This document shows, piece after piece, positions 44,676-53,854 of a stretch of DNA of 64,000 nt. The notes beneath the pieces were generated by a model. It saw nothing but the letters and a program-made list of their open reading frames with translations. It was not told the origin of the DNA and did not search any database. The translations under genes and the position numbers were made by a program. Each line of letters begins with the position of its first letter. Within the stretch, counting starts at the first letter, position 1. This stretch comes from Hymenobacter crusticola (GTDB taxonomy: Bacteria > Bacteroidota > Bacteroidia > Cytophagales > Hymenobacteraceae), in contig NZ_MTSE01000022.1 of assembly GCF_002154225.1 (NCBI RefSeq), forward strand, positions 23,496 to 87,495, written 5' to 3'.

Positions 44676-46229
44676 ATGACCAAGTACTATCTACTGGCCC
44701 TGCTTTTGGGCGGGTGGCTGTTGCCCCGGTCCGCGCACGCGCAGTCTTCCCGGCACGCCCGCCTGGATTCCCTGTTTCAACAGCTTGCCCGCGCCGGCCG
44801 CTTCAACGGGGGTGTGCTGGTGGCCGAGCAGGGCCGCATCGTGTACCAAGGGGCCTTTGGCTACGCGAACCTCCCCGCCCGCACGCCCACGACGCTGACC
44901 TCCCGGTTTCAGCTGGCCTCCATCGCCAAGACCTTCACGTCTACCGCCGTACTGCAACTGCTGGAGCAGGGCAAACTCCAGCTAAATGCCCCTCTGGTGC
45001 GCTATCTGCCAAACTTTCCTTTTCCCGCCATCACCCTGCGTCACCTGCTTGCGCATACCTCCGGGCTGCCCGATTTGGAGCTCTACGAGCCGCTGGTGCG
45101 TCGGCACCCCGGGCGGCTGGTGACCAATGCCGACATTATCCCGGCCCTGCGCGCCTGGCAGCCCAGACTTGCCTTTGCACCCGGCACGAAGTGGCAGTAC
45201 TGCAATACCAATTACATCCTGCTGGCGCTGCTGGTCGAACAGGTAAGTCAGCAGTCCTTTGGCGACTACCTGCAACGCCATATTTTCCGGCCCGCCCACA
45301 TGCGGGACACCTACTTGCGACTGGCCGGCAGCCCCGCCGATGCCCGGCTCGTGACCAACCACCTGCTGCCGACGATGTACAGCGCCGTGCCCGAGCCGGT
45401 GGAAACCATTCAACTCCAGGATAGTGTCCGACTCTGGCACCTGCGTTTCGAGAGCAGTGGCCTGACGGGACTCTATGGGCCAGGCCAAGTGGTGAGCACC
45501 CTGCACGATATGCTCCGGTTCGACCAAGCCCTGACCGCGGGCAAACTTTTGCGCCCGCGCACCGTGGCCCTAGCCGCCACCCCAGCCCGGCTGAACGACA
45601 GCACCCAGGTAGCGGGCTGGAACACCGTTGACTTCGGCGGGCCGACCTCGTACGGCCTGGGCTGGGTGCTCCGCCCGGACCCGGTCGGGGGCGACATCGT
45701 CGGCCACGACGGCTACAATCGAGGCATCGCCACGATGTTCTACCGCAACGTGAGCAAGCAGCAAACCGTCATCATGTACGACAACACGGAGGGCGCCCAG
45801 TTTCGCGAAAAAGTAGCAGCCGTTGTCGGCCTCCTTAACCAACAGCCCATACGGCCGCTGGCCTACAAAAAGTCTGGGGCCCGGGGCTACGGGCAAGCCC
45901 TCCTCGAACACGGGCCGGGTCAGGCCCTGGTGGCGCTGAACACCATGCGGGCCGATACGGCGCATTTCTATCTAGCCGAGGACGAGCTGAACAGTCTGGG
46001 CTACGCCTTGCTGGTCAATGGCCACCTGCCCCAGGCGCTGGAAGTCTTTCACCTAAATACCGTACTTTTCCCCACGAGCTTCAACGTGTACGACAGCTAC
46101 GGCGACGCCTTCCGCTACGCCAACCGTCGCGCCGAAGCCATCGTGATGTACCAGCGCGCCCTCGCCCTGAATCCCAACAGCGAAGGCACCAAACACTCCC
46201 TGCGCCTGCTCCAGGCGCCCGCCCGTTAA
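44676..46229 (+). CDS. Serine hydrolase (beta-lactamase/DD-peptidase fold) with C-terminal TPR region
   Basis: 517 residues. A signal peptide (about 1-23, ending AHAQS) precedes a class C beta-lactamase-like domain. SxxK is Ser82-Lys85 in FQLASIAKTFTS, and the YxN motif is Tyr174-Asn176 in KWQYCNTNY. The third-motif equivalent is near VGHDGYNRG, with His in place of the KTG lysine as in many esterase-like members. The last 90 residues look like a TPR pair: LGYALLVNGHLPQALEVFHL and GDAFRYANRRAEAIVMYQRA. It acts in the periplasm on a peptide, ester or cell-wall substrate. It sits inside a kinase/regulator operon. Confidence 0.9.
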   Translation: MTKYYLLALLLGGWLLPRSAHAQSSRHARLDSLFQQLARAGRFNGGVLVAEQGRIVYQGAFGYANLPARTPTTLTSRFQLASIAKTFTSTAVLQLLEQGKLQLNAPLVRYLPNFPFPAITLRHLLAHTSGLPDLELYEPLVRRHPGRLVTNADIIPALRAWQPRLAFAPGTKWQYCNTNYILLALLVEQVSQQSFGDYLQRHIFRPAHMRDTYLRLAGSPADARLVTNHLLPTMYSAVPEPVETIQLQDSVRLWHLRFESSGLTGLYGPGQVVSTLHDMLRFDQALTAGKLLRPRTVALAATPARLNDSTQVAGWNTVDFGGPTSYGLGWVLRPDPVGGDIVGHDGYNRGIATMFYRNVSKQQTVIMYDNTEGAQFREKVAAVVGLLNQQPIRPLAYKKSGARGYGQALLEHGPGQALVALNTMRADTAHFYLAEDELNSLGYALLVNGHLPQALEVFHLNTVLFPTSFNVYDSYGDAFRYANRRAEAIVMYQRALALNPNSEGTKHSLRLLQAPAR

Positions 46230-46257
46230 CTTAGCCGAGACTCTGTTCGTGAATCCA

Positions 46258-46947
46258 ATGCTTACCGCCCTGGCAATCGACGACGAACCGCAGGCCCTGC
46301 GCGTGGTGCAGCTGCTAGCGGCTAAAGTGCCGTTTCTGGAGCTGCGGGGCAGCTTCACGAATGCCTTCACGGCCCTCGCCTTCCTGCAAACGACTCCGGT
46401 CGATGTGCTTTTCGTGGACATTCACATGCCCGACCTGACGGGGGTGGAGCTGGTGCAGGGTCTATCCCAGCGGCCGCTCGTCATTTTCACCACCGCTTAT
46501 TCCGATTATGCCGTGCAGGGCTTCGAACTAGATGCGGTCGATTATCTGCTCAAGCCCTTTTCCCTGGCCCGTTTCACCCAAGCCTGTGCCAAGGCGCTGG
46601 AACGGCAGACCACCCGCGGCCGCCCCAGTAGTCCGGCTATTCTGGTGAAAACCGGCTACGAAGAGGAGCGGCTCCTGCTGGGCGACATCCTGTACCTGGA
46701 AGCGGAGGGCAACTACCTGCGCTACGTGCTACCCACCCGGCGGGTGCTGGTGCGCCAAACCATGGCCGAGGCGTTGCGGCAGCTACCGGCACACGCCTTT
46801 ATCCGGGTGCACCGTTCCTATATCGTGGCCTTGGAGAAGGTAGAGAAACTAGCCCGGTATGAAGTGACGGTGGCCAATACCCCTATTCCGATAGGCGCCT
46901 CTTACGAAAGCGCCGTGCAGGCCTTACGCGCCAGCTTTCTCCGCTGA
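46258..46947 (+). CDS. LytTR-family response regulator
   Basis: About 229 residues from the ATG at 46258; an in-frame GTG at 46249 is possible. The receiver domain has TALAIDDEPQALRVVQLLAA, Asp in VLFVDIHMPDLTG and Lys in VDYLLKPFSLARF. The LytTR domain (about 130-229) has ILYLEAEGNYLRYVLPTRRV, AHAFIRVHRSYIVALEKVEK and TPIPIGASY. It follows the serine hydrolase gene by 28 bp and should be the partner of the kinase at 43081. Confidence 0.93.
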   Translation: MLTALAIDDEPQALRVVQLLAAKVPFLELRGSFTNAFTALAFLQTTPVDVLFVDIHMPDLTGVELVQGLSQRPLVIFTTAYSDYAVQGFELDAVDYLLKPFSLARFTQACAKALERQTTRGRPSSPAILVKTGYEEERLLLGDILYLEAEGNYLRYVLPTRRVLVRQTMAEALRQLPAHAFIRVHRSYIVALEKVEKLARYEVTVANTPIPIGASYESAVQALRASFLR

Positions 46948-47735
46948 TAATAAGTCTTGCGGCAAGCAGCGAAGGAACTCCTCCCATCCGACAGACTCAC
47001 CGCCCGTTACGCGATGAGAGCGAATTGCAGGAACGGCACCTACCTAGGGAAAAGCAAAGCTAGTGGTGTTCAGGGCGCCAATCGCTTTTTAAGTGTCCAA
47101 GTCGAACAGCAGCTTTTATAGCACCTGCAGGCTGCTTGGTAGTGTACCTAATGCAAGTCCTTCTGTGCAGTTAAACGAGCGTTCCACGGCACAACATGCC
47201 CTGATAATCTCTATAGGTAAGTTTCTAGCACGCTAGTACCTCGTCTGAAAGTGTATTGCTTAACTTTTGGACCAACCTTTTAAGCAAGGCCAGCAATGCA
47301 ACACAGAAGCGCTGTTGAGAGCATCAAAAACTGTGAGACAAGCAGCGGGCGGCCACCTGCATCAGTTTCGGCTGTTTATAGCGAGCCTTGACAAGCAATT
47401 AAGGATGGGCTTTTCTACCCGCTTTTCTTAATGCGCTCTATTTTCCGGATTCTGAGAGGCTCCTCAAAGCGAGCAAACCAAAAGAGTACCACGCTGGCCG
47501 TCCCCTAGCCGGAAGCTAAAACTCGTCTATATTTCGAGAAGTGTCCGAGAAGCAATGTGGCTGTTGCAGAAGTACATGAAAAACAAGGTGACTGTGAGCA
47601 AGAAAGCCGGCCCTCTGTCGAACGGGTAACGGGTCGTGAAAGCAGCCTATTCAGTACAGAAAACTTGCTTAGCAATCCTGGATTAAGCGAATTCACTCCG
47701 TATAATACCCGTTAATCGTGGCACAACTGCCCTTA
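46948..47735. other. Intergenic region without recognised gene
   Basis: 788 bp between convergent genes. One 63-codon minus-strand frame (47505-47696) has no family features. No repeats or hairpins stood out. Confidence 0.45.
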
Positions 47736-48545
47736 CTATGGGAAGTTTATCCTTACGGTGTTGCTCCACAGGAAACCCGTTGCATCAGCCCGATTTGGCC
47801 TGCCGTCGGTTGCTGAGAACGTTAGTGTTGCAACTCCTAAGGCATTCAAAGTGAGACCACTCAGGTCTCCTTGGATACTGCCGTCAATCCTGCCATCGCT
47901 CGACGAGCCAGTGAATGCACGTCGTGTTTCTATTGCTGCGTTCGCATCGACGACTCGGATAGCCACGCCTTGATTGGTCGCAGGACGGTTGGCAAGGAAC
48001 CCGCGGCCGGTCACGTGAAAGCTTGCGTTCGTGATCGAACCACTGAAGACCACGTCGATCCATGGAGTTTGTTGGATAGGCTCAAGCCGTGGTGGCACCG
48101 GATTTGAGGTGGCTGGGATATACGGCAACACAAAGTTGTAGCCAATGGCCGCATGCCCGCCCCCGGACGGGCACGTCCCTTTATCTGGGTAGCCATCGTA
48201 GAACATTCCATGGCATTTGCCGCAGTAGCGCCAAGCAGCTTGCGTGGTTGCCGTGGCGGCCACATCGTGGGGAAGCACGAAGTTGTACCCGGCCGCGGCG
48301 TGCCCGTCTCCCGCGGCGCACCTTCCTTTGTCCGGATAGCCATCGTAAAACATACTGTGACACTTACCGCAGTAGCGCCAGGCAGCCTGCGTAGTTGCCG
48401 TGGCGGGAAGGTCGTGCGGCAGCACAAAGGTGTACCCCGCGGCCGCATGCTCTCCACCCGCTGCACAGGGGCCTTTCGCCGAGTAGCCATCAAAAAATAG
48501 CCCGTGACATTTAGCGCAGTAGCGCCAAGAAGATTGTTCTGCCAT
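47736..48545 (-). CDS. Protein with three CxxC/H repeats and a C-terminal beta domain
   Basis: 269 residues from the ATG at 48545. The frame continues upstream through a repeat region and that part is probably not coding. Three tandem 49-residue units (about 7-150) each read WRYCGKCHGMFYDGYPDKG, then C, an H and GYNFVLP. Each unit offers Cys-x2-Cys plus a later Cys and His, which could bind Zn or another metal. A beta-rich C-terminal domain (about 165-269) starts WIDVVFSGSITNASFHVTG. No signal peptide is present. Function is unknown. It could be a metal-binding adaptor. The DNA repeats are well conserved, so the units arose by recent duplication. Confidence 0.75.
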   Translation of the reverse strand: MAEQSSWRYCAKCHGLFFDGYSAKGPCAAGGEHAAAGYTFVLPHDLPATATTQAAWRYCGKCHSMFYDGYPDKGRCAAGDGHAAAGYNFVLPHDVAATATTQAAWRYCGKCHGMFYDGYPDKGTCPSGGGHAAIGYNFVLPYIPATSNPVPPRLEPIQQTPWIDVVFSGSITNASFHVTGRGFLANRPATNQGVAIRVVDANAAIETRRAFTGSSSDGRIDGSIQGDLSGLTLNALGVATLTFSATDGRPNRADATGFLWSNTVRINFP

Positions 48546-48913
48546 TGTTGTGTCGGTTGATATGGGTCTAATTGAAGGGTATAAACCAAAAGGAACATCG
48601 GCGTTGAGGCAGGCATAGGCGGCGTTGCGAGGCGCTGCTCCAAGGATGCTAGGCTCACAGGTAGAGTGCCTGTTGCAAAGGAAAGCTAGGCGGTCGTAGG
48701 TGACCTTTGCGCACGTTTCAAAAGCATTGGCGGGTGCAGCAAGGACGTTTGCAGACGTTGCAAAGAGATTTGCGCACGTTGTACTACTACCGAATCGGGC
48801 GTGCACCCTATCAAAAGGGCACGAAGCGTATTCGTTGACTAAAGACAATACAATCAGGAGGATATGCTGTACCTTGGGCTCGGCTGGCGTGCTGCCATGC
48901 TGCGTTATTATGC
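48546..48913. other. Intergenic region between divergent genes, with a minisatellite
   Basis: The region between the Cys/His repeat gene and the hybrid kinase gene contains four 21-bp repeats (see separate entry). Both promoters should lie here. Confidence 0.5.
48709..48792. repeat. 21-bp minisatellite, four imperfect units
   Basis: Units start at 48709, 48730, 48751 and 48772. Units 1 and 4 share gcgcacgtt, unit 3 has gcagacgttgcaaag, and unit 2 is more diverged. The 21-bp period equals seven codons, so both strands give heptad-like peptides such as RTFADVAKRFAHVV. No start or ribosome site links these to a gene, so it is taken as a non-coding repeat. Confidence 0.65.
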
Positions 48914-51900
48914 ATGCTTCGCCTCGTTGCGCCGATGCTGATGAACATTCGCTGCTTTGCCTTCATCTTGTGCAGCTGCCTGCTCAGTGGGCTAGCTGCC
49001 CGTGCTACCCCTGACCCGACAACAGCCGTCGTATCGGCCTCCCCTGACAGTGCCTTGGTGCAGTTGACCGCCAAACAGGTATACGCCGCCACAATGCAGC
49101 GGCTCGGGGGCACGCGCCGTTGGCGCTACCAGCCGGGCCAGCCCGTGGGCTGGGCTAGCCCGGCTACCCACGATCTAGATTGGCTGCTAGCCAGCACTGG
49201 CTTTTTGATGGGAGAAGCTCCGCCCGGTTGGCGTGGTACCGGTTGCTTCCGGCTGCGCTTCACCTTGGATTCGGCCCTATTGGGAAGACCACTCGGGTTA
49301 CACATCCGGCAAGATGGCGCCTCGGAAGTTTACCTCGATGGCCACTTGCTCGGTCGCTATGGCACGATTGGTACTTCGGCCCGCACCACGCGGGGTATAC
49401 GACCACGCTACCGCCTGTTGCCGTTTATGCTGCACACGCCCGGCCCGCACTTACTAGCCATACGCTACGCCAAGTTCGAGGATTGGCCCCTGCCCTACGG
49501 CGGCATAGCGGTATGGGTGGCGCCAGCCGAGCGTCTGTTGGCTGAACGCGTGCGCCAAGCGCGCTCCGACACGCTCAGTTTGATTGCTGTAACCAGTGCT
49601 GGGCTTCTGGCGCTGCTGCACTTTTGCTTGTACGGGTTCTACTGTACGCGCCGCGTCAATCTGTATTTTGGCCTCTACATGGCCGCTGTGGCAGGCACTT
49701 ACCTGATGGTGTTTTTGCGGGCCACCTTTATGGATACGGCAGCTCGTTGGTGGCCACAGCTAGGGTTTCAGGTAGGGTCCTCACTGAGCAGTGGGCTGTT
49801 GCTCGTGTTTCTCTACGCTATGTGCCACGTCCGCCCGCCTTGGATTTGGCTAGGGCTGCTCGCTCTAACGAGTGTGGGACATGTGGCTTGGTGGCTCGCT
49901 GCGCCCACCGACAACGCGCAAGTGCCATCCTTAGTCTGGGCGGTGTTCCTGCTTGCCGTGCTCAACCTAGTGCCCGCACTGATCCGCGCCTGGCGCCAGC
50001 GGCAACCCGGGAGCGGGCTGCTGATTGTTGGTACCTTAGGCACGCTGCTCATGCCCTTCGTGGCCAGCCCCGCCTTCCATATCGTGCACCAGTGGGATAG
50101 TCCTGACTTCCTGGCGGCGCAGCTCACCATCCAGCTCTGCGGCTTGGTGCTGCCGCTCTGCATGTCCGTGTATTTGGCACGTGACTTTGCTGCCACATAC
50201 CGTAACCTGGAGGCGCAATTGCGGCAGGTGGAGCAGCTCTCGGCGCAAAACTTAGCGCAGGAAATTGAGCGCCGCCAGCTCATTAGCGCCCAAAACGAGC
50301 AATTGGAAGCTATGGTGCAAGAGCGCACAGAAGAAATCAGCCAGCAAAATCACACGTTGACGGCACAACGCGACGAGATAAGCACCCAAGCCGAACAGTT
50401 ACGGGCCCTAGACCAGGAAAAAACACGCTTTTTTACCAATATTACCCATGAGTTTCGCACGCCCCTCACACTCATGCTCGGTCCGGTGGCCCAAATTGCC
50501 ACCGATACCCGCGAGCCGGCTACCCGGCAACACGCCGAGTTGGTGCAGCGCAATGCCCAGCGCCTATTGCACCTCATCAACCAACTACTCGACCTGAGTC
50601 GCCTCGAAGCAGGTCAGCAAGTGTTGCAGGCCACGCCAGGCGAGCTAGTCGGCTTTGTACGCGGCCTCCTAAGCTCGTTTGAGTCCTTGGCGCAGCTACG
50701 CGGCATGCACTACACGTTTGAGGCTGCCCCCCCTGTTCTGCACGTAACCTTCGACGCCGACAAACTGGAAAAAGTGGTGGTGAACCTGCTATCCAATGCG
50801 TTCAAGTTTACTCCCGATGCGGGTCACGTGACGGTATACTGCCACGCAGAAGCCGTTGCGGAGCCAGCGAACCTTACCTGGGTGGAGTTGAGCGTGCGTG
50901 ACACGGGGCGCGGCATTGCGCCTGCTCAACTGCCGCACGTGTTCGACCGCTTTTATCAAGCGGACAGCTCCCATACGCGCGAGCAGGAAGGCACCGGCAT
51001 TGGCTTGGCCTTAACAAAGGAGCTTGTTGAACTGCACGGCGGCACCATCACGCTAACGAGCGAAGTGGAACGCGGCACTACGGTCGTGGTGCGGCTGCCG
51101 CTATCCTGGGCGCCTGCTCCTACAGCGGAAGCACCAATCGTTGAACGAGTTCCAGTAGCCGCAACCCCGCCAGCGGAACCGAAGCTAGCCCCTGCCCCGT
51201 CGGAAGCACCCCTGTTGTTGCTGATAGAAGATAATAAGGATGTGCGGGCTTATCTGCGTACGATTCTGGCAGCTGATTATCAGTTGCTGGAAGCTGAAAA
51301 CGGAGCAGCAGGCGTCGCGGTTGCCGTTGCGCAACTACCTGACCTTGTGTTGACGGATGCCATGATGCCTCGCCTCGATGGCTACGGTGTATGTCGCGCG
51401 CTGAAGCAAGACGAACGTACCAGCCACATTCCCATTGTCTTGCTCACGGCCAAAACCGATCTGCCTAGCAAACTCCAAGGGTTAAACCTTGGCGCGGATG
51501 CCTACCTAACCAAGCCATTTCTGCGCGAAGAACTGCTCGCCCAATTGCGGAACTTAGTGCGCGGCCGGCAGCAATTGCAAGAAGCCTATCGCCGCAGCGT
51601 GGCGGAGCCTTCTCTGGCCGGTCCGCCGTCTCGGGAGCAAGCGTTCTTGAAGAAAGTGCAAGAACTAATAGAGCAGTTTCTTGACGACGAAACGTTAAGT
51701 GTGGAAACCTTGAGCCGTGAGCTAGGTCTGAGCCGCACCCAACTGCACCGCAAATTCAAAGCACTTACCGACCAAGCACCCGGCGACTTCATTCGACTCG
51801 TGCGCTTGCAACGAGCGCACGAGTTGCTCGCTCTTCGTACTGCGACCGTGGCGGAGGTCGCCTATCAAGTAGGCTACAGCAACCCCGCCAACTTTTCAAC

Positions 51901-51967
51901 CGCTTTCTCCCGCCACTTCGGCTACGCGCCCAGTACTACGCCTCGGCTCAATAAAGTAAGCTCCTGA
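48914..51967 (+). CDS. Hybrid two-component system protein (7TMR-DISM, kinase, receiver, AraC HTH)
   Basis: 1017 residues. A signal-like segment (about 8-30) and a jelly-roll extracellular domain (about 65-205, GTGCFRLRFTLDSALLGRPL) precede about seven membrane helices (about 215-420). A coiled coil leads to HisKA (FFTNITHEFRTPLTLML), then a HATPase with NLLSNAFKFTP, DTGRGIAP and GTGIGLALTKE. A receiver (about 770-890) has LLLIEDNKDVRAYL and Asp in LVLTDAMMPRLDG. An AraC HTH (about 910-1010) contains LSRELGLSRTQLHRKFKALT. It senses and binds DNA in one chain. Relatives regulate glycan loci, but none is adjacent. Confidence 0.95.
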   Translation: MLRLVAPMLMNIRCFAFILCSCLLSGLAARATPDPTTAVVSASPDSALVQLTAKQVYAATMQRLGGTRRWRYQPGQPVGWASPATHDLDWLLASTGFLMGEAPPGWRGTGCFRLRFTLDSALLGRPLGLHIRQDGASEVYLDGHLLGRYGTIGTSARTTRGIRPRYRLLPFMLHTPGPHLLAIRYAKFEDWPLPYGGIAVWVAPAERLLAERVRQARSDTLSLIAVTSAGLLALLHFCLYGFYCTRRVNLYFGLYMAAVAGTYLMVFLRATFMDTAARWWPQLGFQVGSSLSSGLLLVFLYAMCHVRPPWIWLGLLALTSVGHVAWWLAAPTDNAQVPSLVWAVFLLAVLNLVPALIRAWRQRQPGSGLLIVGTLGTLLMPFVASPAFHIVHQWDSPDFLAAQLTIQLCGLVLPLCMSVYLARDFAATYRNLEAQLRQVEQLSAQNLAQEIERRQLISAQNEQLEAMVQERTEEISQQNHTLTAQRDEISTQAEQLRALDQEKTRFFTNITHEFRTPLTLMLGPVAQIATDTREPATRQHAELVQRNAQRLLHLINQLLDLSRLEAGQQVLQATPGELVGFVRGLLSSFESLAQLRGMHYTFEAAPPVLHVTFDADKLEKVVVNLLSNAFKFTPDAGHVTVYCHAEAVAEPANLTWVELSVRDTGRGIAPAQLPHVFDRFYQADSSHTREQEGTGIGLALTKELVELHGGTITLTSEVERGTTVVVRLPLSWAPAPTAEAPIVERVPVAATPPAEPKLAPAPSEAPLLLLIEDNKDVRAYLRTILAADYQLLEAENGAAGVAVAVAQLPDLVLTDAMMPRLDGYGVCRALKQDERTSHIPIVLLTAKTDLPSKLQGLNLGADAYLTKPFLREELLAQLRNLVRGRQQLQEAYRRSVAEPSLAGPPSREQAFLKKVQELIEQFLDDETLSVETLSRELGLSRTQLHRKFKALTDQAPGDFIRLVRLQRAHELLALRTATVAEVAYQVGYSNPANFSTAFSRHFGYAPSTTPRLNKVSS

Positions 51968-52292
51968 TGCCTCGTTCGGCTAGCAAGGGACCGGTGCCGA
52001 TAGACTATTTCGGCAAGACAACAGCAGCTTCTCATGGTTCGACAAGCAATTCGTTTAGATGAAGACAACCTGTTTCTATCTATTCCTAAGAAGTTGCTAG
52101 TTTCTCAAAGAGTGATCATTCACCATGGACTCATGCTCGTAGCAAATTGCCGCCGTTGTTTGTGGTTGCTTATTGCGCTATAGGCTTCTGGTTTCACTGA
52201 ACAACTCTTTACCGGCTAGGCCGAACAAAAACAGCTCTCTTTTATCCTGAGGACTATTCTTAATTGTCTGTTCACTTAAACGATCGTGACTA
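51968..52292. other. Intergenic region without recognised gene
   Basis: 325 bp between the hybrid kinase gene and the aldo/keto reductase fragment. No gene or hairpin was recognised. Confidence 0.4.
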
Positions 52293-52484
52293 TTGCAGAA
52301 GCGCCTAGCTAGGACGGGCGGCAACTTCATCGACGCGTCCAATGCCTACCAGCACGGACAGGCCGAATGCCTGGTAGGCGAGTTGATGCGAGCCGACCGG
52401 GGTGGTTTTGTGCTCACGCCTAAATACACGCGCACCGACAGTCCCGCCGCCCCTATTGCTCAGTTAGTACGTACGGCGACTTGA
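52293..52484 (+). pseudogene. Aldo/keto reductase fragment
   Basis: The frame reads RTGGNFIDASNAYQHGQAEC then LVGELMRADRGGFVLTPKYT before the text loses similarity and stops. GGNFIDTAxxY, the SExxxGE segment and RdxxVLaTKY are the beta2 to beta3 region of aldo/keto reductases, with the catalytic Tyr and Lys both visible. Only about 50 of the usual 320 residues remain. It is a relic. Confidence 0.72.
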
Positions 52485-52498
52485 GAGAAGCGTGTTCG

Positions 52499-53164
52499 CT
52501 ACTCGCCACGTGGCAGCACGTGCGGCAGGCGTTGGCACACTAGTTCCAGCAGCGCGGGCGGTACGGGGAGTTCCTGCGGATTACGCGCTTTCAGGTAGCG
52601 CACCAACGTGAGTTGCTCGCGCAACGCCTCCGTCAAGTGGGCCTGACGTGATGACCATGCTTCCGGGCCCTCCGTCGCCAGCACCTGACGCCGCAACTCT
52701 AGTGTCCCCACCACCAACTCGGCCAAGTCGTGCAATACCGCTTGCTCCGGCTTGGTAAAAGTGCGCGGCACGGAGCCCGCAACGCACAAGGTACCCAGGC
52801 CATAGCCCTGGGGAGAACGCAGCAGAGCGGCGGCGTAGAGCCGCACCTGGCGCTGGCGCATCACCTCCGGCACAAAGGGCAACTCCTCTAGCACCGCGAC
52901 GGGCCGATCCAGCTGCACGACTTGGCTACAGAGCGACTCCGTGACGGGCAGCGTTTCCTGCGCTTCCATGCCCTCGCTGGCCTTGTGCCAGACCTGGTCC
53001 TGGGTCACGAAAGCGATGCGGGCCACGGGCGTGCTGAACAGGTACGCGGTGAAGGCGGTAAGTTCATCAAAGAAGGGCTCCTGCGCCGAGTGCAGGATGT
53101 CATACGCATGCAACGCGTGTAGGCGCTCCGCTTCCACGGCGGCGTGCGGATCCAAGGTAGGCAT
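52499..53164 (-). CDS. GAF-domain protein
   Basis: 221 residues from the ATG at 53164. The frame continues upstream without support. The start MPTLDPHAAVEAERLHALHA matches the N-terminal helix of stand-alone GAF proteins. The GAF core has DELTAFTAYLFSTPVARIAF, VTQDQVWHKASEGMEA, SLCSQVV and YAAALLRSPQGYGLGTLCVA. Such proteins bind small molecules and act in signalling. A C-terminal helical tail (about 165-221) has no known domain, so it has no obvious output. It is divergent from a STAS-like gene and near a second GAF gene. Confidence 0.85.
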   Translation of the reverse strand: MPTLDPHAAVEAERLHALHAYDILHSAQEPFFDELTAFTAYLFSTPVARIAFVTQDQVWHKASEGMEAQETLPVTESLCSQVVQLDRPVAVLEELPFVPEVMRQRQVRLYAAALLRSPQGYGLGTLCVAGSVPRTFTKPEQAVLHDLAELVVGTLELRRQVLATEGPEAWSSRQAHLTEALREQLTLVRYLKARNPQELPVPPALLELVCQRLPHVLPRGE

Positions 53165-53299
53165 GAGGCGAAGGAACAAGTGGCTGGCTAGAAGAAGGCG
53201 GAAGATACGCCTTTTCTGGCTAGCCACCCGGCCGGAGTACCGACTGGAAAACGCTGGCCTTGTTCTTGTTGAACGCGTACTTGCTGCTCTTGTCTTCCT

Positions 53300-53791
53300 A
53301 TGCCCGTCGTCCCCCTTCCTGCTGCTAGCTCCGCATCCGTCCGGTTCGAGAACCAGGCCCTATGCCTAGTAGCTGACCTTGGTCCTTTGTTGCGGGTGAA
53401 CTGGCGGCCGGGTTCGACATGTAGTACCGCGCTACGCGCTGGCCTAGAGCACCTGCTGCCCTATCTCACGCAATGCCCCGTGCACCGGGTGCTGCTGGAT
53501 CAGCGCGACATGGGCCCACTTGGCGAGGGCGATGCCCTGTGGCTGCTATTGCAGTGGCTGCCCCGAGCTACCCAGCAGGGGCAGGGCTACATTGCCGTGT
53601 TGCCTCCTACCGACATCCTGTGTCGCCTGACGACGTACGCCTTGCAGATGCAGGCCCAGACACGCTTTGCCTGTACCTTCCAGAATTTCGCCCACGAGCA
53701 AGAGGCCGTCTGCTGGCTGCGCACCACAGGTGAGGCTGCGCCGCTGCGTGGGGACGACGGTAGGCTAGCAGGGCTAGCGCAACTGGCTTAG
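53300..53791 (+). CDS. STAS-like hypothetical protein
   Basis: 163 residues. No strong family signature is visible. The pattern of strands and helices (CPVHRVLLDQRDMGPLGEGD, LLQWLPRATQQGQGYIAVLP and CTFQNFAHEQEAVCWLRTT) resembles STAS or SpoIIAA/SEC14-like folds, where a central strand ends in a conserved Asp. It lies between two GAF genes on the other strand, so a signalling partnership is plausible. Function is unknown. Confidence 0.6.
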   Translation: MPVVPLPAASSASVRFENQALCLVADLGPLLRVNWRPGSTCSTALRAGLEHLLPYLTQCPVHRVLLDQRDMGPLGEGDALWLLLQWLPRATQQGQGYIAVLPPTDILCRLTTYALQMQAQTRFACTFQNFAHEQEAVCWLRTTGEAAPLRGDDGRLAGLAQLA

Positions 53792-53854
53792 TGCCGGGGC
53801 CCGGTATGGGATCAACTGGCTAGGTGCGCCCCTGTTAGGCCCCTACTCAGCGCG

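Noticed and set aside
44639..45424. A 261-codon plus-strand frame overlapping the serine hydrolase gene
   Set aside because: It is a shadow in a GC-rich gene. It has arginine/proline/alanine-rich low-complexity text and no domain, while the other frame has clear SxxK and YxN motifs.
48546..48848. N-terminal extension of the Cys/His repeat protein through the 21-bp repeats
   Set aside because: The extension has minisatellite-derived heptads and no domain. The ATG at 48545 begins directly before the first repeat unit and fits better.
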